Positions 46,368-58,900 are shown, counted from the first letter of the stretch. The stretch: DNA of 64,000 nucleotides from Brienomyrus brachyistius (GCF_023856365.1 NC_064533.1:33652118-33716117); one strand, 5' to 3'. Notes: generated by a model from the sequence alone, not told the origin. A program made the numbers and translations.

Positions 46368-46368
<1 letters not shown>
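46350..46368 (-). mobile_element. SINE core fragment flanking a CA tract
   Basis: AGAGAACATGCAAACTCCA is the V-SINE core piece found in the other copies, here directly followed by a CA tract at the same internal position as the copy at 26005. Confidence 0.5.

Positions 46369-46414
<46 letters not shown>
46369..46414. repeat. (CA)23 microsatellite
   Basis: 46-bp CA tract in hecw2 intron 1, starting inside a SINE core fragment. Confidence 0.97.
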
Positions 46415-46415
<1 letters not shown>

Positions 46416-46989
46416 CCTATGCCAGGATATAGATACATTCTACAAGAAAGAACAGAGCAGACTGTTTCCTGAGGATGCTCAGATCCTTTAACGGTTGGTT
46501 TCCTTTATCTGAATACCATCATAAAAAAACCTGAATCCATGATAGAGTGGTCTCCAGACATGCCACAAAAGGTGCTGGTAGAAGAAAGGAAGAAGCCAAC
46601 ACCCATCATCACAAATGATACTCATCCTTTCAGTAACGTGCTTTCTTGGAACACCATTGGCCAACAACTGAGACCACCAGTACACCAAGAAGCATTTCTG
46701 GGGCCCCTTCCTGCCAGCCGCCAGGGGAATCTATAGTGCCTTCCTGTTCCCTGAACTCAAATTGGCCCTGTACTTGTTTCAGGTTAATAATGTTTATGAC
46801 ATTAAATGCATAATTACTCATACCTTATAACTGTATTGCATGGTATTTATTTCACACATTATATATTAAGCTATTTTTGTGTGATTGTTTGTAACCAGAC
46901 CTGCTGTAGAAAAGTTATAGCCCACTTACGGATATAACATTTAAAGTACCTATCTTTTAAGGTATATAGCTGTTATCTGTTGTATTCAT

Positions 46990-47262
46990 ATCCATCCATT
47001 CATCTTCAATAATCACTTTTTCAATATTCAAAGAAAACCGGGAACACCTTGGATGCGATCCCAGTCCATTGGACAGCGTACACTCATGCATAAGTCACTT
47101 GGAGATGCAGAGTCACCTAACCGCATGTTTTAGGACTGAAGGGGGAAGCCCACCAAATACGGGGAAAACATGCACACACAAACACAGAGCTAGGACCAGG
47201 AATCAAATGACTGTGGAGGTGTGAAGCTGCACTGCTAACCACTGTGCAACCCACAATCTACT
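46990..47262 (-). mobile_element. Diverged V-SINE/DANA-like SINE in hecw2 intron 1
   Basis: Tail CATCCATCCATTCATC at the low end, core and CACTGCTAACCACTGTGC head at the high end. Confidence 0.65.
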
Positions 47263-48389
47263 AACATTGACATATAAAATGACATGTCACTATATCATTA
47301 AAAACGCAATTGTCAATGTAGCAAATGGTGAGAACCAGAATGTATTACAGGAGTAATATTGTTTTAGGCAAAAGAGAAGGAAATAGTTTGTGTCACTCCT
47401 AAGTCCATTTTGGCAAACAGAAACTGCCATCATATAAATGTGAATCCATTCACTGAATGAACCATCAAAGAACTGGCACGAGACACTAAGCCCAGGAATA
47501 CAACCCTAACTCCCCCATAACCATTCTCACTGCTATGACGTGCAGGACAGAGCTAGGAAGTCAGCTTATACAGATTAATATTTCAAAATCAACTCTAAGA
47601 CAACCCTTCAAAAATCCAATATGGAGTAAAAATTATATTACAGCAGAATTTCTTTAGTTCTTTATAACTAAAAATCCTCATTGTTTGATGGATACTGACC
47701 ACAGGAATCTTTAGCAGTAGGGGCTGTCAAAGTCTCCCTGACTGTTGTGTTGACTACATCATTTAAATTTTCATGGAAATGTGGAGGTCACGGCAGAAAG
47801 GAGGTCAGTAAAATAAGTATGGACCACAATGAGAAACTTGACAACTAGAAGGAGCACTTTGTAGTTTTGTTCTTTTATTTGACAGTAAGCCAATACAGTA
47901 AAGCTAAATGTGTAGTCATATGGGCCAACTTCGTTTCTCTTAGCTGAACCCAGGCAGCACTATTTTGAAAATGCTGTAATTTTATTTTTTTTTCCATTTA
48001 AAGTACAAGAGAGTAACGGGGAAGCCACAGAAAAGTAGAAAAGTGCAATGAAACAAATGCATAAATATACTTTTTAGCATCTGGAAACTGTAGCAGAGCT
48101 GTTATGATTACACTATTAAATTTGATTACTCGATTACTAAAAAGCATTGATTAAAAATTTCCTGCTCTATTAGTCTACAATATGATGGAAGAAATATGAC
48201 ACATAGAGGATAAGGGTCCAAATAAAGAGCAAAAGCATGATTTCTGTGGAAGCACTTCACAGTTAAAGAAAATGTACTCATCTGTCAGTATTACAAGGCG
48301 GAACTTAACTATCACCACAGAATGATTGCAATGCAAATAAATCTAAGAAGACAATATTCAAGTTTGACGCACTCACCAACTTAGCTTCA

Positions 48390-49240
48390 ACATAGCTGGT
48401 TCTAATTCCAAGAGGCTATTAAAGAGCCTGATTATCTGATTCAGGTTAGGGTTGCAACTAAGCTCTAAAGGGTGGTAGGTCTCCAGGAGCAGGATTGGGG
48501 ATCCTGGCTCTAAACAATAAAAATACAATAAAAATCTTAAGAGCACCACATAATTCTAGAGAAAACCTGTTACACTTGAAACTACTATTTCACACATATA
48601 CCTATTACTGTGCTATAAAGCAACACTACTACTAAGAATTTTGTCTTCAATGCCTTACTGACGGCAAATTTGAAAGGGGGTGCCTTGTTCTACTGCACTG
48701 GTGTATAAAATTACAAAAGCTGATTAATTTATTCAATAAAATGTTTTGCAAAACTAACTCTCTTACTGTGGCACTCATCGGTGATACATTTAAAACAATT
48801 TGAGTACACACTGGCAAGTACTGTACATTACACTCCAGAGATCATTTCCTGGGAAGAGATAGATGAGCCTTGATAAGCTGAGAACATTTAGCAAACCATG
48901 GTCATTGTAATATATTATGGAAATACTAATAATACTTTAATGCCACTGCCTTATACCTCAAACCTTTACTTATACCCTGCCCAGATTAGAAATTAATTTT
49001 ATAAGTTATAAAAGTAAAAAAATAGAGCTTGCAATTTCTCTCATTAGACTTGGGCTCTTCAAATCTGGACCTCGATTCCAAATCCAGGTCTTTTTTTCCC
49101 AGTTATCCCAGGTAGTTAGTAATTATTAAACTGATTCTTATTGGCCAGAGGCTTCACACCTGGCTCATAGGTGAAGGAAGGCTGGAAAATCAGCAGCGCT
49201 CAGACCCTGATGACCATGATTAGAATAGTCCTGCATTAGA
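48390..49240. mobile_element. Two diverged hAT-type MITE relatives, hecw2 intron 1
   Basis: 48395-48515 (GTAGGTCTCCAGGAGCAGGA, TTGGGGATCCTGGCTC) and 49045-49235 (GGGCTCTTCAAATCTGGACC, GGCTTCACACCTGGCTC) carry the usual gene-like blocks of small fish hAT derivatives. Ends decayed. Confidence 0.4.
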
Positions 49241-49389
49241 CTATAATTTAATATGAAGCCACCGGTATTACTGGACATACTTCCTTATTTTTCTTGTCTT
49301 GTTGATACACATAGCAGATTTTTTCAAAATTAAAAACAAAAAATGTCGAGTACCACCTAAAAGTGAAATGAGGATATTAATGTAGAGCA

Positions 49390-49615
49390 CTGGGGTGGTA
49401 CGATGACTTCACACCTCCATAGCTGGAGATTCAAATCTCACCTCTGATCTGTGAAGTTTCATGTGAGTTTACTCTGAGCAATAGTCTATAATTTCGTGTG
49501 CGTGTCCTGCAACAGACAGGCATCCAAGGTGAACCCCAACCTTATGACCAACGCTGCCTAGACAGGCACCAAGCCCCCTCCATAATCCTTATCAGGATGA
49601 GTGACTGGCAGATAG
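49390..49615 (+). mobile_element. Diverged SINE relative, hecw2 intron 1
   Basis: Head GGGGTGGTACGATGACTTCA, a B-box-like GAGATTCAAATCTC and a SINE-like 3' part (CAAGCCCCCTCCATAATCCT). Old copy; family assignment tentative. Confidence 0.4.
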
Positions 49616-49847
49616 ATGTATGTGTAGAATTGCTCTAATGTAATACCAAATTTCAGCAATACAGTACTACTACTTACAGGTCACCTGTGTCAGAAGAAGC
49701 ATGTCAAATTGCTGCAGACATGACTCAGTGTAAAGATCAAGTTTTGTAAGGTAATACTGTGAGAATAGCATTATTACAGAAGGATATATTTGTCAATAAT
49801 CTGGTGAATGTTTGTCAAACCCAAGATGACAACTGTATCATGAGATA

Positions 49848-50163
49848 TCCATCTATTGATCTTCAAACTTATCCTGTTCCAAATTCATGAGAGGGATCCA
49901 GGAGCCTATCCCAGGCAGCACAGGGCACAAGGCACAAGGATGGGCTACATCCTGGGGCGGCAGTACATTGTAGGGCACACTCAGACACACAGTCATACAC
50001 TATGAGTATTTTGGAGACACCACTCCTACTGCATGCTCTCAGGACTGCTGGAGAGTAACAGAGTACCTAGAGGAAACCTACCTGACACAGGGGGATTTAG
50101 AAGTTCATAGGAAATGCTGGTGGCGGAATTTAAATAGTACCACCCACTGAGTCACCATGGCAG
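49848..50163 (-). mobile_element. Diverged V-SINE/DANA-like SINE, hecw2 intron 1
   Basis: Low end has the tail relatives (CCATCTATTGATCTTC), middle has GGAGCCTATCCCAGGCAGCA, high end CACTGAGTCACCATGGCAG. Confidence 0.55.
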
Positions 50164-51651
50164 TACAAATTATCTATCAATGAAATGGTTGCCATATGTT
50201 CTGCAAAACCCTAGCCTGCCTGTGGGACAGACAGGAAGTGTTTAGCAATATGGATTGTAAACTTCATTTACGTACTACAGAGAAGGTGTGTTGTATTTTT
50301 TAGAGACTATGAAACTGTCTGGTGCAGTGCTTTTCAAATTAGGTCTTGACATCACACTATGTATGCTGATTTTTGTTCCAGCTGAGCTCTTATTTAATCA
50401 ACCTGGATTTAATTGCTGATTGAATATAATTCAGGCTTCAAATCATGGTAAATAAAGCATGTTTCTATCATTTTACACAATTATACAATATATTTCTGTT
50501 AAGTAATACCTGCAAATACAATATAATATTCAACCAAAGAAAATGGCTAAAATATTTCTAAAAACAGGATACCAGACTAGCTGTCACAGTCATACTGACA
50601 TAATGTTGTAAACTAGGGCCGTATCATGTATCATTTCAGCTTTATTAGTCGCAAATATTTTAATATAGTTCTAATATGACAGCGGTATTGATCTTAATTT
50701 TTAATTGGTGAATAAAAACAAACATACAGCACATCACAATCCAGGCTTTTTCAGACTGCTTACCAGCCTAGATCAGTCTCCTTTTAGCATCATGACGGCT
50801 TACTTCCCCACATGAAATACATAAACTGAAACTGGGCTTTATGACACGTTTTTCATCTAGACAACTGCTCATAACGGGTAGATAAAAATAAAAAAGGAAG
50901 ACATTACGCTAAATTTACCCGTGTAAAACGTACAATCCTTATGCATAAGAATACATTCCGGTACAATTTTTTCGATACGGAACGCCACACTACAAACTGA
51001 CAGCGGGGATTTCTTCTGTATTTTTGCTATATTGCTATTTTTCCGTGGACTTGAAGTGGCATAATCAACTATGATGTGATATTCAGCAGTTACAAAAAAA
51101 TAAATCACAGTACAGCAGCTGCGCAGTTGTCTAATCAAGTATCACAATCGATATCATCATAAGCAGCACAAGTGGGGTAATTTTACTTCATCAAAACACA
51201 TACACCTCACTACCGCTCTATGAAAAATACAGATTAGTCATATATACATTACGCAGCTAAATAGCACACTTTACCACTTACCCTTATCGGGACATAAATA
51301 TGTGTAGAAACGAATTAAGATTTTATCCGTTTATTTTGGGAAAGTTGTATGATTTATAATTTTATAAAGAAGGAAAAAACGACAGAATTCCCTTGTATTT
51401 CCTTTAACGGGTTCCAAACGATGACAGAGCGTTGCTGAGGCCCAGCTTTGTTGCAAGTCTATCGCATATCATCCGTGTTACATAGATTACATGTATATAT
51501 ATATATATATATTATAGCTCATATTTTCTAACGAGTTATGTCTGACAGAGGCCTACCTCAAACTGCTCAAACAGTCTTATTTATTTGAAAGACTACACAT
51601 CAGCCTCGATACTCCTGCATCATTAGGAGCTCCTTCTTGTTGCCAACTTAC

Positions 51652-51691
51652 CTCCGACAGCTAGCTTCGAGCTACGCTTTACACCAGCCAT
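51652..51691 (-). CDS. hecw2: Putative first exon of hecw2 (alternative start, 13 codons + 1 nt)
   Basis: On the minus strand an ATG at 51691 opens 13 codons (MAGVKRSSKLAVG) and then meets a strong donor (GGAG|gtaagt). The exon ends in phase 1. The acceptor at 44363 begins in the matching phase, and the 95 nt from there to the accepted ATG (44268) have no stop. Splicing would therefore add 45 residues before [10 protein letters not shown]. The alternative is that this is a 5' UTR exon whose ATG is not used, or an exon of another transcript. Inference from phase and splice signals only. Confidence 0.45.
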
Positions 51692-53142
51692 ATCAGAGCG
51701 AACGCCACGGAAGAAATCTCCAGAATCTTATTACCCGTTTATTCCTTTGTATATCCAATAAAATATTTGAAATGTTCAGTCAAAAGGCGATAACAGTATG
51801 AGCAGTGGTGACTAAAAAGAAAGTCATCCTGCAGAGAGATTTTGAGGGAGGGAGAAATCGTAGGAATGGGCTGGAGGACGACGGGGCGGGGTGAATGGTT
51901 TCTAATAGACGACTCCTTTACATAATAGATAACGAAACTATAAACTATTTTATACGACACATATTATTTATTATACAACCGATTAAACATGATAAGCATA
52001 GGCCTATATTATTAAATGTTGGTTATATTCTCTCGATTCCTGTTTCATGAAGAAACTCCCAGACTGCATTGCAGTTTACACACATTAAAGGTGCTTATGG
52101 TGATTAGAATTTTTTATTATTATTGTTTTGTGAATTTGAATAAAATGATAGTGAATCTTGCATGATGATATGATCAGACAGCAGGTAACGTAATGCAACA
52201 TCAGGCAAACAAAATGAGGAACCTATGAGCTAAGTATTCATTTAATCTGATATGTTTCAGTAACACAACTAATCATTTAAATGGGTAAAAATCATAATAA
52301 TGAGCACATCAATAATAATGATTCTGATGAACCATCATAAACATTGCATCTCTTTTGTAGTTCAGTTACTGTTTGGCTAAGCATTAGAAAGGTTTGTACA
52401 GTATGTGTGGTTTGCAAAGTGGTGAAATGATCTGAATCCACTCTTTTGACATCTTTGCAGCCAAGGTGTCTGCATCCATTTCATTATATATTAGTTAAGG
52501 ACCAGAAAGCTATAACAAGAACTGAAAACAATATTGTAATGATAATGAAATATATTATAGCCTAGGATCAGTGAAATTATGAAAGCATGCTATAAAAATG
52601 AGAGGCAAAAGAATACAAGCAGTTCTCAAAGAGATGGTACGTGATGGACTGGTGCGGGAGGATGCCTGTGCCTGTGATCAGAAGGTCACCAGTTCAAATT
52701 CCCTAGCTAGTGCTATGATTTTACTAGTGGATTCTTGAGCAATGCCCTTAACCCCAATTGCTCCAGGGACTAGCTGACCCTCCTGTCAAATCCTCACTTG
52801 TACAACACTTTGACAAAAGCCTTCACTAAATAGACAAATGAATAAGAAAGACTCGAGACAACCCCAAAACAAGGCATAAACATTAAATAGGATTTATGAC
52901 ATTACTTTTTAAGAACATCAAGAGGACATTTTACTCTAGTCAAACATAATAGATAGATTTCAATCTCCCACATGAACAGTAGTACTGTATGTTAATCTCT
53001 ACTACTATTTGATAGGAAGAGTCTGTTTTTTATATTCATGTGATTAGTTTTATGTTTACAGAATGGCAACAGGATCTAGCTACAATTGGAAAAGAACCAA
53101 CTTAGTAAAGTAGTACTGGAGGTACCCATCGGATAGGGCAGC
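51692..53142. other. Upstream region of hecw2, intergenic
   Basis: Likely contains the hecw2 promoter near 51.7-51.9 kb (GGGGCGGGG-like GC box at about 51881-51890). Beyond it lies AT-rich DNA with one SINE (52630-52850). Confidence 0.35.
52630..52850 (+). mobile_element. tRNA-derived SINE of a second family
   Basis: B-box-like GGTCACCAGTTCAAATTCC, then CCCTTAACCCCAATTGCTCC and an ACACTTTGACAAAAGCCTTC tail, the usual 3' end of several fish SINEs (resembling a LINE tail). A related fragment lies inverted at 39120-39230. Confidence 0.6.
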
Positions 53143-53169
53143 AGGTTATACAGGTTATACCCAGGTTAT

Positions 53170-53433
53170 ACAGGTTATACCCTGTAAATAGTTCCCTGTA
53201 GTCGCCACGTACTGTAATGACATTGTGCTGTATGTAATTTTATGTGTAGTGTTAAATGTTAATCATTGTAAATTGTAAGGGGGGTGATGAGCATGGCGAG
53301 CAGTGTGTACATGTTGTCCGTACAAATGATGTGGGTGCAAAAAAGAAAAAAAACACCATCTTCTGGTTGATCCTCAAACTGTTCTTAGTCTGTCAGTTGT
53401 GCCAGTGACATGGCTCACCTATCAACCTTTACA
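53170..53433 (+). mobile_element. Probable gypsy-type LTR remnant
   Basis: AT-rich stretch that ends TTTACA directly before GTGGTGTCAGAAGCGAGAT, the usual junction of an LTR with a primer-binding region in gypsy elements. Starts near a set of GGTTATAC(C/A) short repeats (53143-53180). Limits uncertain. Confidence 0.45.
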
Positions 53434-54180
53434 GTGGTGTCAGAAGCGAGATCAGAGAGGCACAATGACCACCTCCGACAGCTTCGCTAAGGGATTGTGA
53501 GGCAGTGGGAAATCCCAGGAACTGAGCATCATGCCTTCCTGGGGCAACCTGATGGATCCAACATATCCCGCATGCCTTGCTACCCAGAAGAGCAAGCCAA
53601 CATCTCCCAGCCAAGCGCATCGGTAAGTGGGAAAAGTGGAGTGAGGACCACCTTAAAGCTTCCATGCTATGATGGAAAAGAGTCCCTGGGGCCCTACCTC
53701 CACTAAGAGTGCCTGGCAGCCTAGCATTCCATGGAGCAACAAGCAGACAGTGGCGCACTTAGCATTAGTACTGGAAAGGGAAGTGCTGCAAGCTCTCCTC
53801 AGCCTGACCCCAATGAACAGCAAGACTACACTACTTTGGTGGCGGCGTTGGAACTACTTTTCAGCTGACAGCTATTGGCAGAGGCAGAGAGGGCAGAACT
53901 AACGAACTGGCAAGCTTTTGAGGCAGACCTCTGCATTCTTGCGCAGAAGAGAGACCTGTGCTTCCCCAGTGCCATGCAAGAAGAGATGGCTTTCCATGCT
54001 TTTGTAAAGGCACTGACAGCAGGACGGCTACAATGGGCACCGGCTACACTCACTGAAGCTTTGGCAAACACGAAGAGGGCAGAGGCAATCCTCTTCCCAA
54101 CTGTAACATCACACCGGTCGCCAGGCACACCATACCAAAGCTACACCTGTGTCGCTGGGGTCTCTGAAAAACAGTAAGTG
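53434..54180 (+). pseudogene. Ty3/gypsy gag relic
   Basis: Frames broken by stops carry gypsy gag blocks in order: TLKLPCYDGKESL, SNKQTVAHLALVLEREVLQA, LLSLTP, QQDYTTLVAALELLF, LLAEAERAELTN, MQEEMAFHAFVKALTAGRLQ and TLTEALANTKRAE. No pol follows within the window. Confidence 0.7.
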
Positions 54181-54628
54181 CAAGTGACAACAACAACAAC
54201 AACAAATTTATTTTTGTATAGCACAGTATCATGACATTCACTTCGATAGCTGTTTTTGCCTGCAAGTAATGTTTCTCGCTAAAACCATATAGCCTATACA
54301 AATGTGATTCTGTGTTGTTTGAGACCTGGATAATAATGTATCAATTGCATTCATAGCTCTGCCCTGCACATTGTAGTAGAGTGTTGTCTAGTCTGCATTT
54401 TGTGGTGGTTCTTTAAGTAATTTGATTTACATCAAATGATTTTACTCCTGGAACATCTCCTGGCATTAGCCACTATATAATGTTTCTTTTCAATAAAGAT
54501 TTATTTGAACAAATTATGATTTTTGTAAATAATACTAGAAGCATGAAAATACCTTCCAGTGAGATCATAGGGTTTTGTCTATTGTATGGTGATCTGTAGT
54601 ATCAAAAGCAGTACTTATATCAAGAAGC

Positions 54629-54987
54629 GGGGTGGCAAGGTGGTGCAGTGGTTAGCACTGTTGCCTCACACCTCTGGGACCCGGGTTCGAGTCTCCGCCT
54701 GGGTTACATGTGTGTGGAGTTTGCATGTTCCCCCCCCCATGTCGTCGTGGGGTTTTCTCTGGGTACTCTGGTTTCCCCCCACAGTCCAAAAATATGCTGA
54801 GGCTAATTGGAGTTGCTAAATTGCCCGTAGGTGTGCATGTGAGAGTGAATAGTGTGTGAGTGTGCCCTGCGATGGGCTGGCCCCCCATTCTAGGTTGTTC
54901 CCTGTCTCTATCCCCCATTACTTCTGGGATAGGCTCTGGACCCCCCAGGACCCAGTAGGATAAGCGGTTTGGAAAATGGATGGAGGG
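54629..54987 (+). mobile_element. V-SINE/DANA-like SINE, full length
   Basis: Best-preserved copy: head GGTGGTGCAGTGGTTAGCAC with A-box-like and B-box-like (GGGTTCGAGTC) pol III promoter parts, the core GTCCAAAAATATGCTGAGGC and the tail GGAAAATGGATGG. Perfect 12-bp flanks ATATCAAGAAGC (54617-54628 and 54988-54999). Confidence 0.9.
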
Positions 54988-55718
54988 ATATCAAGAAGCA
55001 GTAGGCCTACTATATAAATATTATTGTAATGACAATTGAGTCATTAGTTACATTGACATCAGCTGTTATAATGATATAGTGACTGATATATATCATAGAC
55101 AGTACAATAGGTGGCACTGTAGCGTTATGCCTCCAGGGTTATGGCTATAATTCTTGTTCTGGGGCCTTTGTGTGTGTAGTTTCCATGTTCTCATTATGTC
55201 CCAACTCCAACATAAGGTGAGCACAATTTTGGAAAAAGCATGGTCTAAGAACAAAAACAATTATCTTTACGGTGAGACACAAAAACACAACTCCACAGGG
55301 AGAGAATATAACTGGAATACAACTTACAGTATATTGTTACAAAACAAACCATTCTGGGCAAGAACAAAAAGTTAGAAACAGAGTAGAAAATTCCGTTAAG
55401 ACAATCATAAGAAAGCAATTTGTTACACTGACAAGTGCTGTTTCAGTGATAGTGATATTATTAGATTGTGAGCAGCATGGTGAGTAGCTTGTGACTTTCA
55501 TCAACCGCACCTCACCAAAACAATAAAGAGCTCTCAAACACGGCAACCTACTTAAATGCTAAAACCGGAATTACCTACTTTACCTCAAATAATACCGCTG
55601 CCCCAAATAGGAATAGGGATACTTTCTAGAAATGTGAAGTAGTACACATTTACGTGTCTATTTTTATATGTTTAAGTAGTTATAAATAGTACTTACTTTT
55701 ATATATAAATGTACTTTT

Positions 55719-55729
55719 TGCGCATGCGT
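55719..55729. promoter_or_regulatory. NRF-1-like site upstream of rsph1
   Basis: TGCGCATGCGT contains the palindromic GCGCATGCG core of NRF-1, 130 bp before the rsph1 ATG in otherwise AT-rich DNA. Typical of TATA-less vertebrate promoters. Confidence 0.5.
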
Positions 55730-55759
55730 GTACAAGGCATGTCAACGTTTATAACAGCG

Positions 55760-55773
55760 GTTACTATGGTAAC
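55760..55773 (+). promoter_or_regulatory. X-box (RFX binding site) in the rsph1 promoter
   Basis: GTTACTATGGTAAC, a near-palindromic RFX motif with two GTTAC-type half sites, lies 85 bp before the rsph1 ATG. RFX factors drive ciliary genes, and RSPH1 is a motile-cilium gene, so position and gene agree. Motif match by eye; binding not shown. Confidence 0.7.
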
Positions 55774-55850
55774 AGACTGGCCACAGAATAAACCTGCGAT
55801 CGCTTAACAGTTTTCTTGTGCAACACATTAAATCAGTTATAGTTACGACG

Positions 55851-55857
55851 TGTTTAC
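55851..55857 (+). promoter_or_regulatory. FOX-family core (FOXJ1-like) next to the rsph1 start
   Basis: TGTTTAC is the forkhead core and ends one base before the rsph1 ATG. FOXJ1 is the master regulator of motile cilia and works with RFX. A 7-bp core is weak evidence alone; the nearby X-box raises it. Confidence 0.4.
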
Positions 55858-55858
55858 A

Positions 55859-55906
55859 ATGTCAGATACGGGATCAGAGAATTTAGAAGAGCCGATTTAC
55901 CTTGGA
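55859..55906 (+). CDS. rsph1: rsph1 coding exon 1
   Basis: Residues 1-16 ([16 protein letters not shown]), matching the human start MSDLGSEELEE. Donor GGA|gtaagt. The only plausible ATG here; it follows a FOX-type core by one base. Confidence 0.93.
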
Positions 55907-58900
55907 GTAAGTATGTTACATTATTAGTTAGCTAAAACAGTCAGAAATATTAAGGATAACTCACTGACGATAAAAGGACACATTAAAATGTGCTGGGTCG
56001 AGAATTTCTTCTTCGACTGGACTTTCGCATCGAAAGTTTTACCACACTTCTGATTTAAACTAACGATTCTCATTAATTAGCAACCCCTTATAAGGAAAAA
56101 TGCTTCATTACACCTATTTGATATTTAAGTATCTGTATTATTGGAATAGGAATATCATGGCGATAGAAACGAAATTGGGGAGAGACACGGAGTCGGGAAG
56201 GCAGTGCTCCCCAACGGAGATACCTATCATGGAGTATATGAAAACGGCAAAAGGAGCGGAACTGTAAGCTGTGACGATCGATATTTGGCATATTTATGAA
56301 TCGATATGCTGTGTTCTTACTACGCTTTGTGGGTTTGGATTAGTTATGTTTCTAATTTATTTCTTTTTAACTTTGTGATTCCGTATTCATTTAATTTGTT
56401 TTTCATATACGTTGATATTTGACGTCAAATTTTAGTTGTGAAACTTATGATTGGCACCCTGTCCGAACATTTTCTAGAATTCTCTTTTGTTTAAATAATT
56501 TTGAAACTATTTTTAACATATCCTACTGTATGTGATAAATTGTTCTAAAATTAAATATATATGCATGCACATAATATTACTTGATTACAAATTACAAATA
56601 CTACTTGAATGAACACAGATAAACTTCTGTGCTTTTCTGCACCAGGGAACTTACCTTTTTAAAAATGGAGCTTGTTACATTGGAGAATATTACATGAACA
56701 AGAAACATGGGCAGGGAATTATCTACTACCCTGATGGATCCAAATATGAAGGTGTGATCATTTGTCAAACTGCAATAAACTTGGACACTGTTTTACTCTT
56801 TTCGGTTGATTTAATTTTGTTATGAGTACAGCCAGTTTGTTTTCTAGTGATTTGGTACTTTTCATTTGTCTCTCTCAGGAGGATGGGTGAATGACCAGCG
56901 ACAAGGTCACGGTGTTTACACATATAACAATGGAGACACATATAATGGAGAATGGTTGCAAAATCAGAGGTATAGTTCAGTGGCTATTTATATAATTGTT
57001 TCAGGAATAAACCATTTGCACATGTTTGGATATTTCATCATTTTTAAATGATTGATGTACTCATATAATCTCTTTTTTTGATTAGGCATGGGCACGGTGT
57101 TTACACCTATCATGACACTGGCTCCAGGTATGTGGGTACCTGGATGTTTGGAAAGATTGAATCATCAGCAGGCGAGTTAGTACATCTCAACCACAAATAT
57201 CAAGGAAACTTTCACAATAATAATGTAAGATTTCGGCATAACCTTTCTAAGATGATTCTGATCATTTAATATTTTAAATGGTACTTGGTGTTCTTTAGCA
57301 AATAATGTGAGCTGTGAACATTTCCACAATGGAGACAAATTTTAATTGAGGTACTGCAATGGCTCAGTGGGTAGTACTTTTGCTTCACACTTCAATTTTC
57401 CTTCAAGACACCCCAAAGGTGCTCTGGTGACATCAAAACTGGTCCTAATGTGTGAGTGTGCGCGCCCCACAAAAGACAAGCATCCCATCCAGTGTGTCAC
57501 CTGCCTTATGTCCTGGTCTTCCTGGGGTAGGCTTCTGGCTCATTGCATAACCCTGCACCAGTGGTTATGCTAGATAGATGAAATACATCTCAGTATATTC
57601 TATTTTGAACAGATATTATTGCAACAAAGCAAGCGGTGTTTAATATTCATATTATATATTTTGATTAAAATCATAAGATATGTGGGACAGCACAGCAGTT
57701 GCCTCACACCTCTGATAACCAGCGTTTGAGTCTCCTCTCCGACTCTGCGTGTGTGGAGTTTGCATATTCTCCCCACCATTGCGGGGTTTTTTCCAGGTTC
57801 TCCAGTTTTCCGCCACAGACCAAAAACATGCTAAGGTAAATTGGAGATGCCCAGTTGTCCATAGGTCTGTGTTAATGCTGCAATGTGTCCTGCAATGGGT
57901 TGTCTCCCTGTCATGGGTTATTACCTGCCCTGCCCCTGTTGCTCCCGACCCCATGACTCTATAGGACAAGCAGCATTGAAGAAGAATAAATAAACTATGT
58001 GTGTTTGCACACTGAGAAAATCAAGAACTGGAAGTTTGCTGACATTCTTTGCTTTTGACAATGCTGTCTTAGTAGAATGGTTTTATAATTAATTTTGATA
58101 TTTACTTTTTAGCCTTCTGGCCCAGGGAGGTATGTGTTTGACATTGCTTGTGAGCAGCATGGAGAATTTGGTCAAGTAGATCAGGTAATTCATTATCGTG
58201 GTATTTACTTGCAATGAGGATGCCTTTAATTATGTTTTATTTCACCTTTTCTTAATACCTTTGATTAACCCTTTTATATGTATCTATTATTTGTCTGTGC
58301 TAAAAATTTCAAAACAATGCTGAATGACTAAAATGATATGATACCATCTGGCTTTGGGTGAATAAGAGATGATTTGGATCATGGGTGTCAAACTGCAGTC
58401 CTGGAGGCCGGAGCCCTGCAATTTTTGGGTTTCCCATCATTAAACACACTTGATTCAACTCCTTGTGCTAATTACCACACAGCTCTTGACCTGGGAAAGA
58501 ACTGGGAAAGAACTAAGCTACACAGGGCACCGGTCCCCCAGGACTTTAGTTTGACACCCCTGATTTGGATGGAACTACATGAGCATTTAGTATGGCAAGA
58601 TTTTGTGGATCTGATTTATTTTGCCATGCAAGAAATCCATAGTAACATATATTGCAATAACTCGATAAACCTAGTCATTTTTGATAAAATTGGAATATCG
58701 AGATCACGATTGAAATTATCAAGGGTATTTTTCTTTCTTTTCCTTCAGTTTCTTTTCCTAGATGTTGAGGTGGAACTTGGACAGAGGGGGCCTGCACTGA
58801 TAAGCGACCCTTGTCCAGCTTAGTGCCAGCTCACAATATATACCAACTTTCAGTTCTATATGTTTTAAACTTTAGTTATCCTGCATCTTATGAAGTCCGC

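Larger units (their letters stand above)
44364..51651. other. Probable hecw2 intron 1 (about 7.3 kb)
   Basis: Lies between the putative exon at 51652 and the ATG-bearing exon. Holds the SINE and MITE copies listed separately, a CA tract, and otherwise unremarkable AT-rich DNA. No conserved coding exon was seen. Confidence 0.45.

Noticed and set aside
50869..51138. 89-codon minus-strand frame as an exon of hecw2
   Set aside because: No similarity to the HECW N-terminus; would not fit phase with the exon at 44363; hydrophobic low-information sequence.
53143..53190. Short tandem GGTTATAC repeats as a CRISPR-like array
   Set aside because: Units are about 10-20 bp, irregular, without spacers, and adjoin a gypsy LTR remnant in a vertebrate genome.
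54629..54720. tRNA gene
   Set aside because: A and B boxes are present but belong to the SINE head; acceptor and anticodon stems do not form.
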